NCBI GenBank assembly: GCA_000320545.1
Contig: ADNK01001817.1
Coordinates: forward strand, 145,001-175,506
Origin: Bigelowiella natans CCMP2755
Lineage: Eukaryota > Cercozoa > Chlorarachniophyceae
Direction: 5' to 3'
DNA: 30,506 nt
Position numbers and translations under genes: made by a program. This document shows, one piece after another, positions 12,801 through 21,911 of the stretch. Position 1 is the first letter of the stretch. Each line of letters begins with the position of its first letter. The notes below the pieces were generated by a model. That model had not been told where the DNA came from and searched no databases. It saw nothing but the letters and a program-made list of their open reading frames with translations.

Positions 12801-13366
12801 CTTCTCGCCTAACATCGACATAACTATCTCACCTGTGCTATACTACCAGTCAAATTGCCCTGAATCCAGTAGTTTCAGCATCCAAACTATTTTTCCCATC
12901 ATCCATGCCTCCACCATCAATTCCATGGGTTAAATGCTGCTGTCTTTGTTGTGATATTTACTTGCTGTGGTCATATGTCAGGGATTAGAATACCACACCG
13001 TGTTTGTTGCCGGTTGCGTAGACGGAAACTTTCCTGCATTTTTCGTACAGAAGGACAGAGATCCCGATGCGTCCCTTGAAGAAGAAATTAGGGTTGCTTT
13101 TTAGAATAAGGATTGCAAATGCTTTGTCCTGTATTGCAGAACGACTAGTCTGCCTTTCATAATTCATTGCTATCTCTCAGGTTATGTACGTGGCCATCAC
13201 ACGCGCCCAAGAACACTTGGTTATCACGTTGCCCTTTGAAAAGTATAGTCAGTTTCAGTGGTCTGGGTCGAGAAATGACCACAAGCCAAGCCCTTTCTTG
13301 CCTCAGTTGGGAGATGGTGTCAATTTCATCAAGCAAGAGGATGACATCCTTGATGCTTTGCAATGA
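2559..13366 (+). CDS. UvrD/Rep/PcrA-type superfamily 1 DNA helicase, 30 exons, probably organelle-targeted
   Basis: ATP-dependent 3'-5' DNA helicase of the UvrD/Rep/PcrA family, 973 residues in my model. Exons: 2559-3432, 3548-3830, 4179-4218, 4644-4685, 4877-4942, 5120-5173, 5449-5473, 5619-5684, 6051-6085, 6243-6274, 7600-7647, 7950-7984, 8181-8245, 8376-8441, 8657-8677, 9038-9058, 9144-9226, 9454-9568, 9839-9907, 10047-10103, 10240-10304, 10488-10548, 10647-10762, 10949-10997, 11263-11318, 12060-12123, 12487-12546, 12686-12742, 12982-13092, 13181-13366. Phases agree at all junctions and the motifs come in family order: Q-motif LNQQQRR (380-386), Walker A GAGTGKTTT (400-408), Ia ILLLTFTRK, Ib GTFHAYCAAIL, II DEVQDTN (566-572), III VGDPDQSIYRFRGA, IV-region ENYRS and EIAVLSR, V STVHSAKGLEY, VI VMYVAITRAQEHL. 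Every catalytic motif looks intact. The first ~115 residues have a hydrophobic signal-like segment (about 10-25) and LQLRGG (87-92), suggesting plastid or other organelle targeting. Residues 117-330 are not part of the usual family. The exon at 9038-9058 has a weak donor and is the least certain. The start is the first ATG in the open frame. Confidence 0.88.
2907..3672 (+). other. Duplicated helical module in the helicase N-terminus
   Basis: Two stretches of the N-terminal extension resemble each other. Copy 1 is about residues 117-167 (AVARLVALCEKAGVPPPSSD, then a basic segment KSRGKGRW and GLVAREEGINL). Copy 2 is about residues 245-315 (DLADFMCRICRELGIEIPDT, then ATRKEANLT and, across the first intron, LCLLAKERAEQAGMS). 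Both read as hydrophobic helix, Cys, hydrophobic-Gly-hydrophobic, Pro, Asp/Asn-x-x-Ala, basic helix, Leu-(Val/Leu)-Ala-(Arg/Lys)-Glu. A polyserine run (TCC repeat, 3176-3203) separates them. I do not recognise the fold. It could be a DNA- or protein-binding helical domain specific to this helicase. Confidence 0.45.
4806..4840. repeat. (CTA)n microsatellite in a helicase intron
   Basis: About eleven CTA units shortly upstream of the acceptor at 4876, where the pyrimidine content may contribute to the branch/polypyrimidine region. Confidence 0.8.
5780..5807. repeat. Palindromic (TAC)n(TAG)n tract
   Basis: TAC units switch to TAG/GTA units at a central CTAG, making a nearly perfect self-complementary run within a helicase intron. 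A similar switch occurs near 8000-8025. Such tracts can fold back on themselves in the pre-mRNA. Confidence 0.7.
7235..7264. repeat. (CA)n microsatellite in a helicase intron
   Basis: About 15 CA units in the long intron between helicase exons 6243-6274 and 7600-7647. Confidence 0.85.
7757..7813. repeat. Compound (CA)n(TA)n microsatellite
   Basis: CA units (about 7757-7786) run straight into TA units (to about 7813), in the intron before helicase exon 7950-7984. Confidence 0.85.
8610..8649. repeat. (ATC)n microsatellite
   Basis: About 13 ATC units immediately before the acceptor (TTGCAG, ending 8656) of the 21-nt helicase microexon 8657-8677. Confidence 0.8.
9315..9343. repeat. (ATT)n microsatellite
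   Basis: About nine ATT units in the helicase intron between exons 9144-9226 and 9454-9568. Confidence 0.8.
9787..9818. repeat. (CAT)n microsatellite before a helicase exon
   Basis: CAT/ATC units about 20 bases upstream of the acceptor at 9838, in the position normally taken by the polypyrimidine tract. Confidence 0.8.
9929..9988. repeat. Compound (TA)n(GA)n(GT)n microsatellite
   Basis: Three dinucleotide types in succession just inside the intron after helicase exon 9839-9907. Confidence 0.85.
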
Positions 13367-14241
13367 ACTATGTAGCGCAACTTTCAAAATTATGACTTTA
13401 TGTGATTGTTCATGTTGTTTTGTCTACATTTATGCATGAAAATCGTGATCCATCGATGTCTGAACGTGCTCATGCTTACAGCCTAGTGCATAACATTGAA
13501 ATCTGCGCAAGCGTCGCTTGTTGCACGGATCTAGTCGTCATCGACTTTTCGGTAAGACTACCGTCAATGCCATGTGTACCCTGCTAGCCTGCGACGCAGG
13601 CTCCTAATAAATGTAGGCTTAATAAATGTGAATGTGCATAAAAATTGCTTTTTCTAAGTGTATATTACAACAGGCATCTAGCTAGCGTACGCTACAAAGC
13701 TACATAGCTAGATAGTGTGGCGCATGCCAGGACTTTGCTGGTCACACAACTTCACAACGATGCACCGCCAGCGCATGCACATGTGCACAACAGCGTTGCG
13801 TGCGCTAGCAGCGTGGATCAAATAGGTCTCGGCGTTTGGTTTGATACGTACGACTGTAGTGGTGCGTGACATATAGTGCACCCTCTAGAGACTCTAGACC
13901 CAGCTAGCCAGGTAAATATCAGAATACTGTGTCCTAGTGTCGATTGACGTACGATGCGTATATACAGATCTACCGAATAATGCGAGCATTTTCGCCCCCC
14001 ATATATACTTCTAGCAGAGCTTTGGCAAACTAGCTAGCTGGTGTTTTGCTAACGCAAGCGCCCGCGAGCAGCGATAGAGGTCTCAAAATTGAATTATTAC
14101 TCATACATGTACTTCAATCTACTCCTGCAGAATCTAAATGTTCGATACAGCTTATTCGCTGCTATATATAGCCTTTCTTCTTGGTGGGCAAGCGAGCGTT
14201 GGCTAAATGCTCGCGCTTGTCGGGAAAAGGAAAAACACACT

Positions 14242-14277
<36 letters not shown>

Positions 14278-14464
14278 TAGCCACATTCATGCATGCGTGC
14301 ACATGTTGCCATGACATCTCAATTATCATATGTGCTCAGAACACGATCAGCATATGTAAGTTTGGGCACACCAAATTATGAGCGCGTTCTATATGATATC
14401 ATTCTCAGCAGCGACTGCATATTTCTCTCGATTCTCTCCACCTACTTTCGCACCTCCTACCCGT
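13367..14464. other. Intergenic: helicase 3' flank, then a compositionally distinct stretch
   Basis: Two AATAAA hexamers at 13606-13611 and 13621-13626 could serve as polyadenylation signals for the helicase transcript, whose stop is at 13364-13366. From about 13660 to 14090 the DNA changes character and is full of GCTAGC, TACGTA, GCATGC and similar palindromic words, with no trinucleotide repeats. A (CA)n tract lies at about 14234-14273. No credible coding exon seen. The stretch may be an old insertion or the 3' flank of the minus-strand ATP-synthase-like gene. Confidence 0.4.
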
Positions 14465-16255
14465 TTATCGCCCTATTTTTCGCCATGCAAACGTCAATGC
14501 CAGTGCGTCGAGGTCTTCGAATACGAAATCAGGAACCTCCCGGTCTACAGGCCATGGCATCAGCAGTTCCGGCCGCTCTTCGAGCAAGAAGTCTTGCACA
14601 GCAGCATCGTGACTTGGCAGCTCCCTAAGCTCCCAACCCATTAGCAGATTTTTCGTTGCCATATACAGCGCGATGAGGGTCAGCTGTAGCGGCTGGCCTG
14701 CGAGCTGATTCATAAGCGCTTCGAATTTATCGGGGAAGGCTATTTCATCCTCGATACCCACTCTGTAGTCGCTCTGCTCCTCCACCAGATCAATTCCGAG
14801 CTCGTTTGCCATTGCAGCACGTTGCGCTAGAGTATTGACACCCCTCAAAGTGCCTACGATCCTTGTGTAGAAGCCCCGGACCATGGGCAGCTGGTAGGGA
14901 CTTGGGGTGCTCTTCATCAAGGAGTGCAGCTTGATTCCAGGATATAGACCGCTGCTCGCGAGTTTACTGTCCACATGCACAGCGGAATCTAAGAATGTGG
15001 TCAGTTCTTCGACGTAGGGCTCGATTACAGCCTCTACATCCCCCATGGTGTCTACTAGTGCGATAGCGGTTGATGAGCCCCCGCCGTCCGTGGTGGGGAG
15101 GGCGGAAAAGTGCTGCATAATCCGCGCAAAGGTCTGGACGATCGCCGGTCGAGCCAGTTCCATCTGCTCAGAGAGCATTTCATATGCCGCGTGGTGGCTT
15201 GAGAGCTCATCAAAAACCACAAGGACGTGCATGCCGTTGTCGCGGAAGAAATTCGACATGGTGCTGGCTACCATAGGGGCGAGATACTGGAGAACAGGAC
15301 CGCTATCTTCTCCAGCGTGGATTATGATAGAGCGCTCGAGAGCGCCAATTTTCCTGATCTTTTCCTCTATCTCCTCCTGCCCTCGTCGAGATCGTCCAAT
15401 GGTGACATATATGTAGAAGTGGGCATCGTCTGCTTCACCTACTCCATCTATTCCTGCTTCTGTTGTCGCACTTTCCTCATTGAGCAGCTGCCCTGCCATG
15501 ATGGACAGTGCAGTGTCCGCCTTCTTAGTGTTGCGAGGCCCAAGAATGCCGAACTTGCCGCCTGCGACAAGGGGTCGGAAAACGTCCAGGCATTTGAGCC
15601 GGGTAGAGATGAACCGAGGACACACCAGTTGCTTGTGTGGCTTCATCTTCTCAAGATTCAGATCGTAGAAGACTGTGTCCTCTCCAAGCTCACTCAAAGC
15701 ACAAACATCACTATCATACTTAGTAGTAGCCGAATCGTCTGCCCCCTCTCTAGGGTCCTCCGATGATGATGTTGATGAGGAAGACGACGACTCGTTCATT
15801 GGTCTGCCCAGTGCATCGAACACTCGACCAAGGGAACCAGATCCCACTGGGATTGAAAGCGACTTATGAAGCCGGTAGACATTTTCACCGTTTTCTACAG
15901 AATCGCCGTCGCCAAGTATGGCGGCGCGGACGAAGTCGGTCCTAATCTCCATCACGATAGCTTCCACCCCAGAAACAAAGCGAAGGATCTCACCGATATG
16001 TACGCCTTCGAGTCCCGTTAGGGTAGCCACGACGCCTTTTCTATTTTTGACGACTCCAGTAGATTTTGACAAAGCAGCTTGAGGTTCATTTCGCATATCG
16101 TCCTTGCTCTCTTTCTCCACCTTGCTGTCCTCGAGGTTCGCGAAAACGTTCATGGATCGATACGCCATGGGCAAGCGAGTCGGCAATGGTGACGAACCTA
16201 AAGCCCACCATTGTCTCCGAGCTCGGAGCATACCGGCCCATGTTCGTCCATGCAT
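14465..16255 (-). CDS. Divergent F1 ATP synthase alpha-subunit-like protein with degenerate P-loop
   Basis: Single uninterrupted frame of 596 codons. It begins at the first ATG after an in-frame TGA. Residues 1-35 are Arg/Trp/Ser-rich without acid residues, like a mitochondrial presequence. The body follows the alpha subunit of F1 ATP synthase: beta-barrel domain about 73-135 (GVVATLTGLEGVHIGEILRF; LGRVFDALGRP at 142-152), nucleotide-binding domain about 205-420 (YIYVTIGRSRRG; VLQYLAPMVASTMSNFFRDN at 321-340; LVVFDELSSHHAAY at 345-358), then a divergent C-terminal helical part. In normal alpha subunits the P-loop reads Gly-Asp-Arg-Gln-Thr-Gly-Lys-Thr. Here the matching place (239-247) reads GPRNTKKAD, lacking the second Gly and the Thr. 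The conserved SVSRVG region with its arginine finger is replaced by LMKSTPS (446-452). A Ser/Asp-rich insert (about 155-190) is extra. So it probably does not bind ATP normally and may be a structural or regulatory paralogue. It is intronless and more GC-rich than its intron-rich neighbours. Family assignment is firm; function is inference. Confidence 0.85.
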   Translation of the reverse strand: MHGRTWAGMLRARRQWWALGSSPLPTRLPMAYRSMNVFANLEDSKVEKESKDDMRNEPQAALSKSTGVVKNRKGVVATLTGLEGVHIGEILRFVSGVEAIVMEIRTDFVRAAILGDGDSVENGENVYRLHKSLSIPVGSGSLGRVFDALGRPMNESSSSSSTSSSEDPREGADDSATTKYDSDVCALSELGEDTVFYDLNLEKMKPHKQLVCPRFISTRLKCLDVFRPLVAGGKFGILGPRNTKKADTALSIMAGQLLNEESATTEAGIDGVGEADDAHFYIYVTIGRSRRGQEEIEEKIRKIGALERSIIIHAGEDSGPVLQYLAPMVASTMSNFFRDNGMHVLVVFDELSSHHAAYEMLSEQMELARPAIVQTFARIMQHFSALPTTDGGGSSTAIALVDTMGDVEAVIEPYVEELTTFLDSAVHVDSKLASSGLYPGIKLHSLMKSTPSPYQLPMVRGFYTRIVGTLRGVNTLAQRAAMANELGIDLVEEQSDYRVGIEDEIAFPDKFEALMNQLAGQPLQLTLIALYMATKNLLMGWELRELPSHDAAVQDFLLEERPELLMPWPVDREVPDFVFEDLDALALTFAWRKIGR

Positions 16256-17278
16256 AATCCTTTTTCAGACCCTCAGAGGGGGCACAGACGTAGGCGTGGG
16301 GGCTACCTTACGCAACTGCCTGGAACCTGGAAGTGGTAAATCAAGAAAATCATGAGGATTTCCCAAGGGATTTCGGGCATGAGACACGATTTTTGCCTTG
16401 TCGCGTTGTCTCTTAATTCTTTTTCTTTCCGCGTCCCAGCTCCTTCCTCCCTCCGGCAGCGCGCTTGGATGATGCTGTGAGACCCTTGATTTCAAACTCT
16501 GTGCGACACGTCCAGACACGCACCAGCAGCTAGGGGCTGGAGGGGCAAGCCTGCACGGTCCAGCGCAACGGCGCCTACGCTTGCATGCAGCCATCATGAT
16601 GCGCGCACACACTTTTGATTCGTTCATCGACAGGAAAATTTTGTTGAATTTTGATTGCCAATTCCGATGAGCAGCAAGCATCATTGCACGCGAAAATGTC
16701 ACATACAAGCTCGATGACGGAGCTGGCGGTTTTTTTGTTGCGTCCCATCACCGCTCAGCAGTGATGTCTTTCACCTTTGATGTGTGGATGAGCAAGGTGC
16801 GCGAGCACGTCGCTGCGACTGTCACTGCGGATGTGACACAGCAAACTGCATGCCCATTGTAGCTGATGCTCTCCATTGAGTTTTGGGTTTGGCATCATGG
16901 CACGCCAAGTGCATGACAGTGTGCATGTAACATCATGCGATCATTCCATTCCACACACGCGCTACTTGTGTGTGCCGTGAGGTGCAATTCGCGTCGATGA
17001 TCACGCATGCAGTCAACATGCACAGACAGTCACTCCAACACAAGAATGTCACCGGAGTAGTACTGCAAGTATCGCACGGACTAAGTAATAATCGTAACCA
17101 CATCGAAGCTGCGATTTCTCCTTACACATCAGACATAGTACCCCCATTATAAGTGACTGGGTGAGATTTTTGGGACACTTGTAATCCATTTAAAAAATCG
17201 GCTACTTCTAGGGTGGCTATCTCCTTTGCTGTCACGAACAAGTTGGTGAAGCTCGCGTTCTAGCGGCGTAGATACAAC
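16256..17278. other. Intergenic between the ATP-synthase-like gene and the lysine-rich gene
   Basis: About 1 kb without a gene I can support. It holds the 5' flank of the ATP-synthase-like gene, a minus-strand frame open from about 16684 to 16265 with no recognisable protein, and from about 16730 to 17120 a stretch rich in GCATGC/CACGTC-type words. A 32-codon plus frame at 16764-16862 begins SFTFDVWMSK, faintly recalling hAT transposase (see findings). The 17120-17278 part would contain the 3' end of the lysine-rich gene's transcript; no clear AATAAA. Confidence 0.35.
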
Positions 17279-19179
17279 CTACATCGACGTCATTGTCGCT
17301 GTAGGTGTTGCTTTCACTCTGGCAATAGACTTTTTAGTGAGTAAATGAAGAGAGAGTTGGTGTTTTAGTCTACTGTTGACATCGTTTGAAAAGTACGGCG
17401 ATTTGCGATTCTTAACATCTTCGTGAAGTTGTGGAACTACCTCGACATCAATGAAAGCAGCAGTAACAGAAGTAGTAGCAGCAGCAGTAGACCATCCAGT
17501 TGCAGTATGCTGCCTCTGCTTCTGCGTCTGCTTCATATTTTTTGTCGTCGGTGTCATATTGACTGTTCCTGGTGGTTCATTCTTGGTGGCTTTTCCTTTT
17601 GTTTGGAGATGCCACGGCTGTTGATGGTTGTGCTCTTGTTGTTGTTTATGCTCTTGCTGTTGCATTCTCATCTTTAGATCTGGTGAGGATTTCAGCCTTT
17701 CCCCAATCGTTACCATCATTTTCTTCGATTTCCTAGCACCTTTACTGCTCCGTCGTTGTTTCGTTGATCCTTTCTTTTTCTTTTTCGAATTTTTGATCTC
17801 TGATGATGCTCCCGCAACACTTCTCCCAAGTACAATGGGTGTGCCGTCGATCTTCACCCAAAAAAAGTATCGTGACCGTCAGAAACATAACAAGAACATT
17901 TATCGTAACAATGACAATGCTGCTAATAAATTATATGCAAACATACTCATCAAAACAAAACTAACATTTAGTATCATGTACGATTCTCCTACCGTATTGC
18001 GTTCCAAGTCGAATACGGCTCCAGAATCACATAGATCATCCTCAGTAACGACCTGTAGTTGCACCCATTCATATTATCAAGTTGATACTATATAACAACG
18101 ATAGCATCACGCTATCATGTATTCTGGACCGGCAAGTATCACCTGCCCAATGACGATAGGCCACCTCGTCCTCCCAAGAGGGAGATAGGTACTTTTCTCA
18201 CTGGTATTATTACCGCTATTCTTTCTCCGTTTTTTTGTTTTTCCTGAGTTTGCCTCAGTTGCTGCAGTAATGGGCTCAACGCAATAGGATGATAGTCTCT
18301 TTCGGGGCTAAAAATAGAATTAGAAAACAAGTATATTGCTTCTTCAATACATGAATTTGATGTCGATCGACATATAAAAATGTCTTCTATCAATCACCAA
18401 ATCTGATTACGTTAACAATTTACAACCTGTTCGACCCGCTGTTGGCTCTGGTGCTGATAGAAGTGCTGGTTTTGTGCTCTCTTCGTATTCTTCCTGCCGC
18501 TATCTTTCCTTGTAAACCTATGTTTTGTCTCATCCATTTTAGGAGTCTGCTTATTCCAAGATATTTTCCTGGTCTTTCCTGCAACATTACAATAATCATG
18601 GTGTGGTCGTAGCAATTGCATATGCTCCCTCCTTTTTTTAGCAACTCTCCTGCTTGCTGATAAGGGAGAGAGGGGCGACTGCTTGCTTCGCTTCCTCCGT
18701 TCAAGCTGCTGCTGTTGATGTAGGGTCCTTGACGGAGAGATGATATTTTGGGAGGGTTTCTGTCCCCTAGCCCTTTCTAGCATCCCATAGTGAGAGGGAA
18801 GTTTGGAAAGAGAGTAGGAAGATGACACAGAAAAAGAAGCACCATTTAAAGGCAGCCTGTCGCAGACGGCATGCCGGTCCTCTGTTTCATTGAGCGCATC
18901 GATGTTGTCATCATTTAAATGCCAGCCAGGGACTTCTGGAAGGACAGAGAGGAATCCCAGGCTTTGTGAGCCAGTGGAGATTATCGGTAAAGCAGGTGGA
19001 GGGGAGGTTGGAGTTGGTTCGAAGTGACGGGAGAGGGTCACGTCCACCGTAGAACTACCGCTGCCTCCTTCGAAAGGAATGACCGGTAAAAAAAGTTTCC
19101 CAAGAAGAGGGCTCGTCAATGAAAAAGCAGTATCAGCGTTTTTCCTCAACATAGTATCGCTCTCTGAAATTGCAAACAT
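17279..19179 (-). CDS. Lysine-rich, probably nuclear protein of unknown function, four exons
   Basis: Exons 19179-18427, 18307-18143, 18052-17993 and 17851-17279 join in phase 0 at every junction and give 516 residues. Acceptors at exons 2 and 3 are good (CTATTTTTAG, AACTACAG) and donors read GTTGTA, GTGATA, GTAGGA. Exon 1 is Ser/Pro-rich with basic clusters (ERRKRSKQS, SRRVAKKRREHM). Exon 2 carries a likely nuclear signal (GKTKKRRKNS) then YLPLGRTRWPIVIGQ. Exon 3 is a 20-residue acidic piece (VVTEDDLCDSGAVFDLERNT). Exon 4 begins IDGTPIVLGR and then becomes Lys/Ser-rich (KNSKKKKKGSTKQRRSS) and Gln/His-rich. The most protein-like part is the segment across exons 2-4, alternating hydrophobic strands with an acidic loop; I do not recognise it. 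A chromatin- or RNA-associated role is a guess from the basic clusters. Start uncertain: ATG at 19179, or exon 1 may begin at an acceptor (TTTCAG) just inside it. Confidence 0.6.
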
Positions 19180-19288
19180 CGTTAGAGAATCGTGCTTAAG
19201 AATATGATCCAAAAAAGGATGTCGCCGTCAGTGTTTTCAATGTATTTCCTTTCGCCATAAATAATTTTGAAACTGAACATGCATTGCT

Positions 19289-19310
19289 CCTTCGATGATA
19301 AACTCGAAGG
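19289..19310. repeat. Short inverted repeat, hairpin-capable
   Basis: Seven-base arms CCTTCGA and TCGAAGG separated by 8 bases, upstream of the minus-strand lysine-rich gene. Related CTTCGAAG words recur nearby (around 19351 and 19387). It could be a binding site or a hairpin in a leader; no direct evidence. Confidence 0.35.
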
Positions 19311-19912
19311 CATTTTATTTCTGTGAAGTCATGTACTATCTTCGTACACATCTTCGAAGTTCCGGAACAAAACTTTCCATCCGGTTCCTTCGAAGAGTAG
19401 TACGGTTCGGAGGGCGGAAAAGTTGTTCGAGAAAATTATGATTAGTTTTACAAAATAACTCAGTTTTACCCAAACGGTGGGAGTAGTATGGCCTTGTCAG
19501 ACAAGACGGGGGGGGGGGTTCCCACGTCGCACACTCGTGTGGATACAATTTTCCGATCCGCGGCGACGAAAGAAGGAAACAAATAACGCTCCCAGTTTCT
19601 CAAATAAAATGTCCGTCCTGAGTTGTCTCTAACTCCAACTATCCTGCGTTTCTTGCTTTCTTTGGGGGTTTGTTTGGAGAGCTATGTTGCTTGTGCTCTT
19701 TCTAAACGAGGAACGTCTTCAACTGAGCTTCTTCCTCATCGGCTCGAAGAAGTATGTCGTCCTTGACAAACGAATCCGAAAGGCGACGACATCTACGATT
19801 CTATGTTTTTCGAAATTGAATGGTAGAGCGATGACGTAGAGGGAAAATGTCCTACGTAGAGGGGCATAATATCAAACTCCAAACGCCGCTCCTGCACGGG
19901 AAGTAGAGTTGC

Positions 19913-19928
19913 GGGAGGAGCTCCTCCC
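19913..19928. promoter_or_regulatory. Perfect 16-bp palindrome, possible dimeric protein binding site
   Basis: GGGAGGAGCTCCTCCC reads identically on both strands and lies mid-way between two divergent genes. A palindrome this long in non-repetitive sequence suggests a site for a dimeric regulator. It might be chance; no known motif assigned. Confidence 0.3.
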
Positions 19929-20245
19929 TCTCGTGTTGGCTCCGATAAAAGGTGGTGGCAAAATTTGTGGAGAAATTTGTGGCTTTGGGTGAACGTCGTA
20001 AAACGTAGTTGTGTTGCGAAACCTGATTGACGCTAACTGCTGTTAACAACTTGAGTGCCTCCTCCCGTAAGCAGCTCAATATCTATCCAGCAGAATACTA
20101 ATATCCGCATTCGTGGCCCGATTGGTTCTTTCTGTGAACCATTTCGTTATTTTTCGTCTGCGGACAGCATCTATCCTCCTTCGCGAAGCTTACATGATGA
20201 ATGAATACCATGACTCTATAATAATGCCCCATGCTGGCAAACAAA

Positions 20246-20248
<3 letters not shown>

Positions 20249-20281
<33 letters not shown>
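20249..20281. repeat. (GA)n microsatellite
   Basis: About 16 GA units in the region upstream of the AP2-like gene. Confidence 0.85.
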
Positions 20282-20284
<3 letters not shown>

Positions 20285-20532
20285 GAGCGGCTGATCCTCT
20301 CTTACTATATGTGTATGCTACACAGACTAAGCTCCTTTCACCAGCTACAATCGACCGTCTGTGAACTTAGCAGCAGCTACAGGAGGAGGAGGAGGAAGAC
20401 CTACCTACCTGTCTTCACACTGCTGGAACCATAAGTACCCCAAATCCAAGCGGGGCTCCAAGATGTTCGCGAACATTGCCGTTCCCTGTCGGCGTGGTCA
20501 TCGTGGTGTTTCTCATCTTCGACATCGTAGCG

Positions 20533-21868
20533 ATGTGGGGCGATGACGACGAAAGGGGGAATGACGAAGAACAGTTTCATCCCCCACATCTCACCTCCCA
20601 CAATAATTATTATCGACTTTTCGAAGGCAGGTTGTTGGGTAAAGGTGTCTTTTCCAAGAAAGGGAAGGCGAGAAGGGGGGGGACAGCTGCAACATCAAAG
20701 CTAAAGCGAAAGATGGGCAGCGGGCTGGTCGCGAAACCCAAGATTCCTAGGCTCAAAACAAGTACGAAGAATAACTGAACAATGAACACTAGAAATTATA
20801 TTCTCATATTCGTCCGGAGTTCCTTCCAGAAAGTTATACGTTTCTGTTAACCGCCCTCCCCCCCTCTCTTTCGATTTAGATATAAACCTTTGTCTCTCGT
20901 TTTCCATAGGGGAGTTCAAAAAGCTGCAGAAACGGCGGGCAGCGGAGCAGCGTGAGCGTCTCGAAGGGTATAAGTTAGATGGTGCAGTGATAATCAATCA
21001 ATGTTTACTATCCATGGAGTCCAAGTAGAATAAAGCTGTGACAATAAAATGCATGATAAAATGTCTTAGAGGAGAAGATAGTTCTGATAATAAGGCGTAA
21101 ATGAGTCATACCATGCATGTGACCTGGAATTACATGTGATTATAATAATATACATGAGCAATGAGTAAATATTGACCTAAATGGGAATGGCTAGTACACT
21201 CAGATGTAGTCATCTTGCCAATTTCTCCCCCTAACTCATCCTCTCCTACACTTTCCATTTTTGTTGTTTCTCTCAGCGCTGCCGTGAATCTCACTGGACT
21301 CTCTGCAAAGCAAAAACGTTTTGTGAAAAGGGCGATAAAGCGTGTACAACGAAGAGCGAAGATAAAGCGGCAGGCTTCAAAGATCATCGGTGAGTTGAGT
21401 TCTTCATTGCAGCAGTAGTTATATAGTAGGAGAAGGTATTAGGAGAAAAGAGGAAAATCATAGATAATAAAGGGAAAACAGGAGAAACCCGAGCAGGAGT
21501 GTTTTGGGATCATCAAGTGTTTGGAGGATATTAGCTGTATGCAGCATGATTCCATATCTTATTAATCGTAGAACAACAACAACAACAACAACAAATATAC
21601 TACATGTACACTACTACTACTACTACTACGACAACAACTACTACTATTAGTAGTAGCTAACTACGTCGTTGTTCTGCACCAAATATACATCCGTACCTAA
21701 TACTACCACGCAGATTCAAGGTTTCCTGGCGTGTCAATCGACCACACAGAGACGCTGTGGAAAGCACAGGTATTGCTTCCTCCATGTTGCTGCCGTATGA
21801 TAATGTGCACAATATTTGTGTAAATTCTCTCAGGACTATCTCCCTCCCTTCCCCCTACCCCCTCCTCA

Positions 21869-21911
<43 letters not shown>

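Larger units (their letters stand above)
19180..20532. other. Divergent intergenic region between the lysine-rich gene and the AP2-like gene
   Basis: About 1.35 kb between two genes transcribed away from each other. It contains a hairpin-capable repeat at 19289-19310 (CCTTCGA, 8-base loop, TCGAAGG), a perfect 16-base palindrome GGGAGGAGCTCCTCCC at 19913-19928, a G-run at about 19508-19518, and a (GA)n tract at about 20249-20281. The AP2-like gene's first exon may extend left to an acceptor ending at 20370, because its frame stays open to there. In that case an upstream exon lies in this region; I could not identify it. Confidence 0.4.

Noticed and set aside
15045-16355. Several plus-strand open frames of 60-179 codons opposite the ATP-synthase-like gene
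   Set aside because: They are shadows of the minus-strand coding sequence, which alone shows family motifs.
16265-16684. Minus-strand frame of about 140 codons just upstream of the ATP-synthase-like gene
   Set aside because: No recognisable domain, Cys/Arg/Pro-rich chance-like composition, and it ends just before the start codon of the real gene in another frame. An upstream exon is not excluded but not supported.
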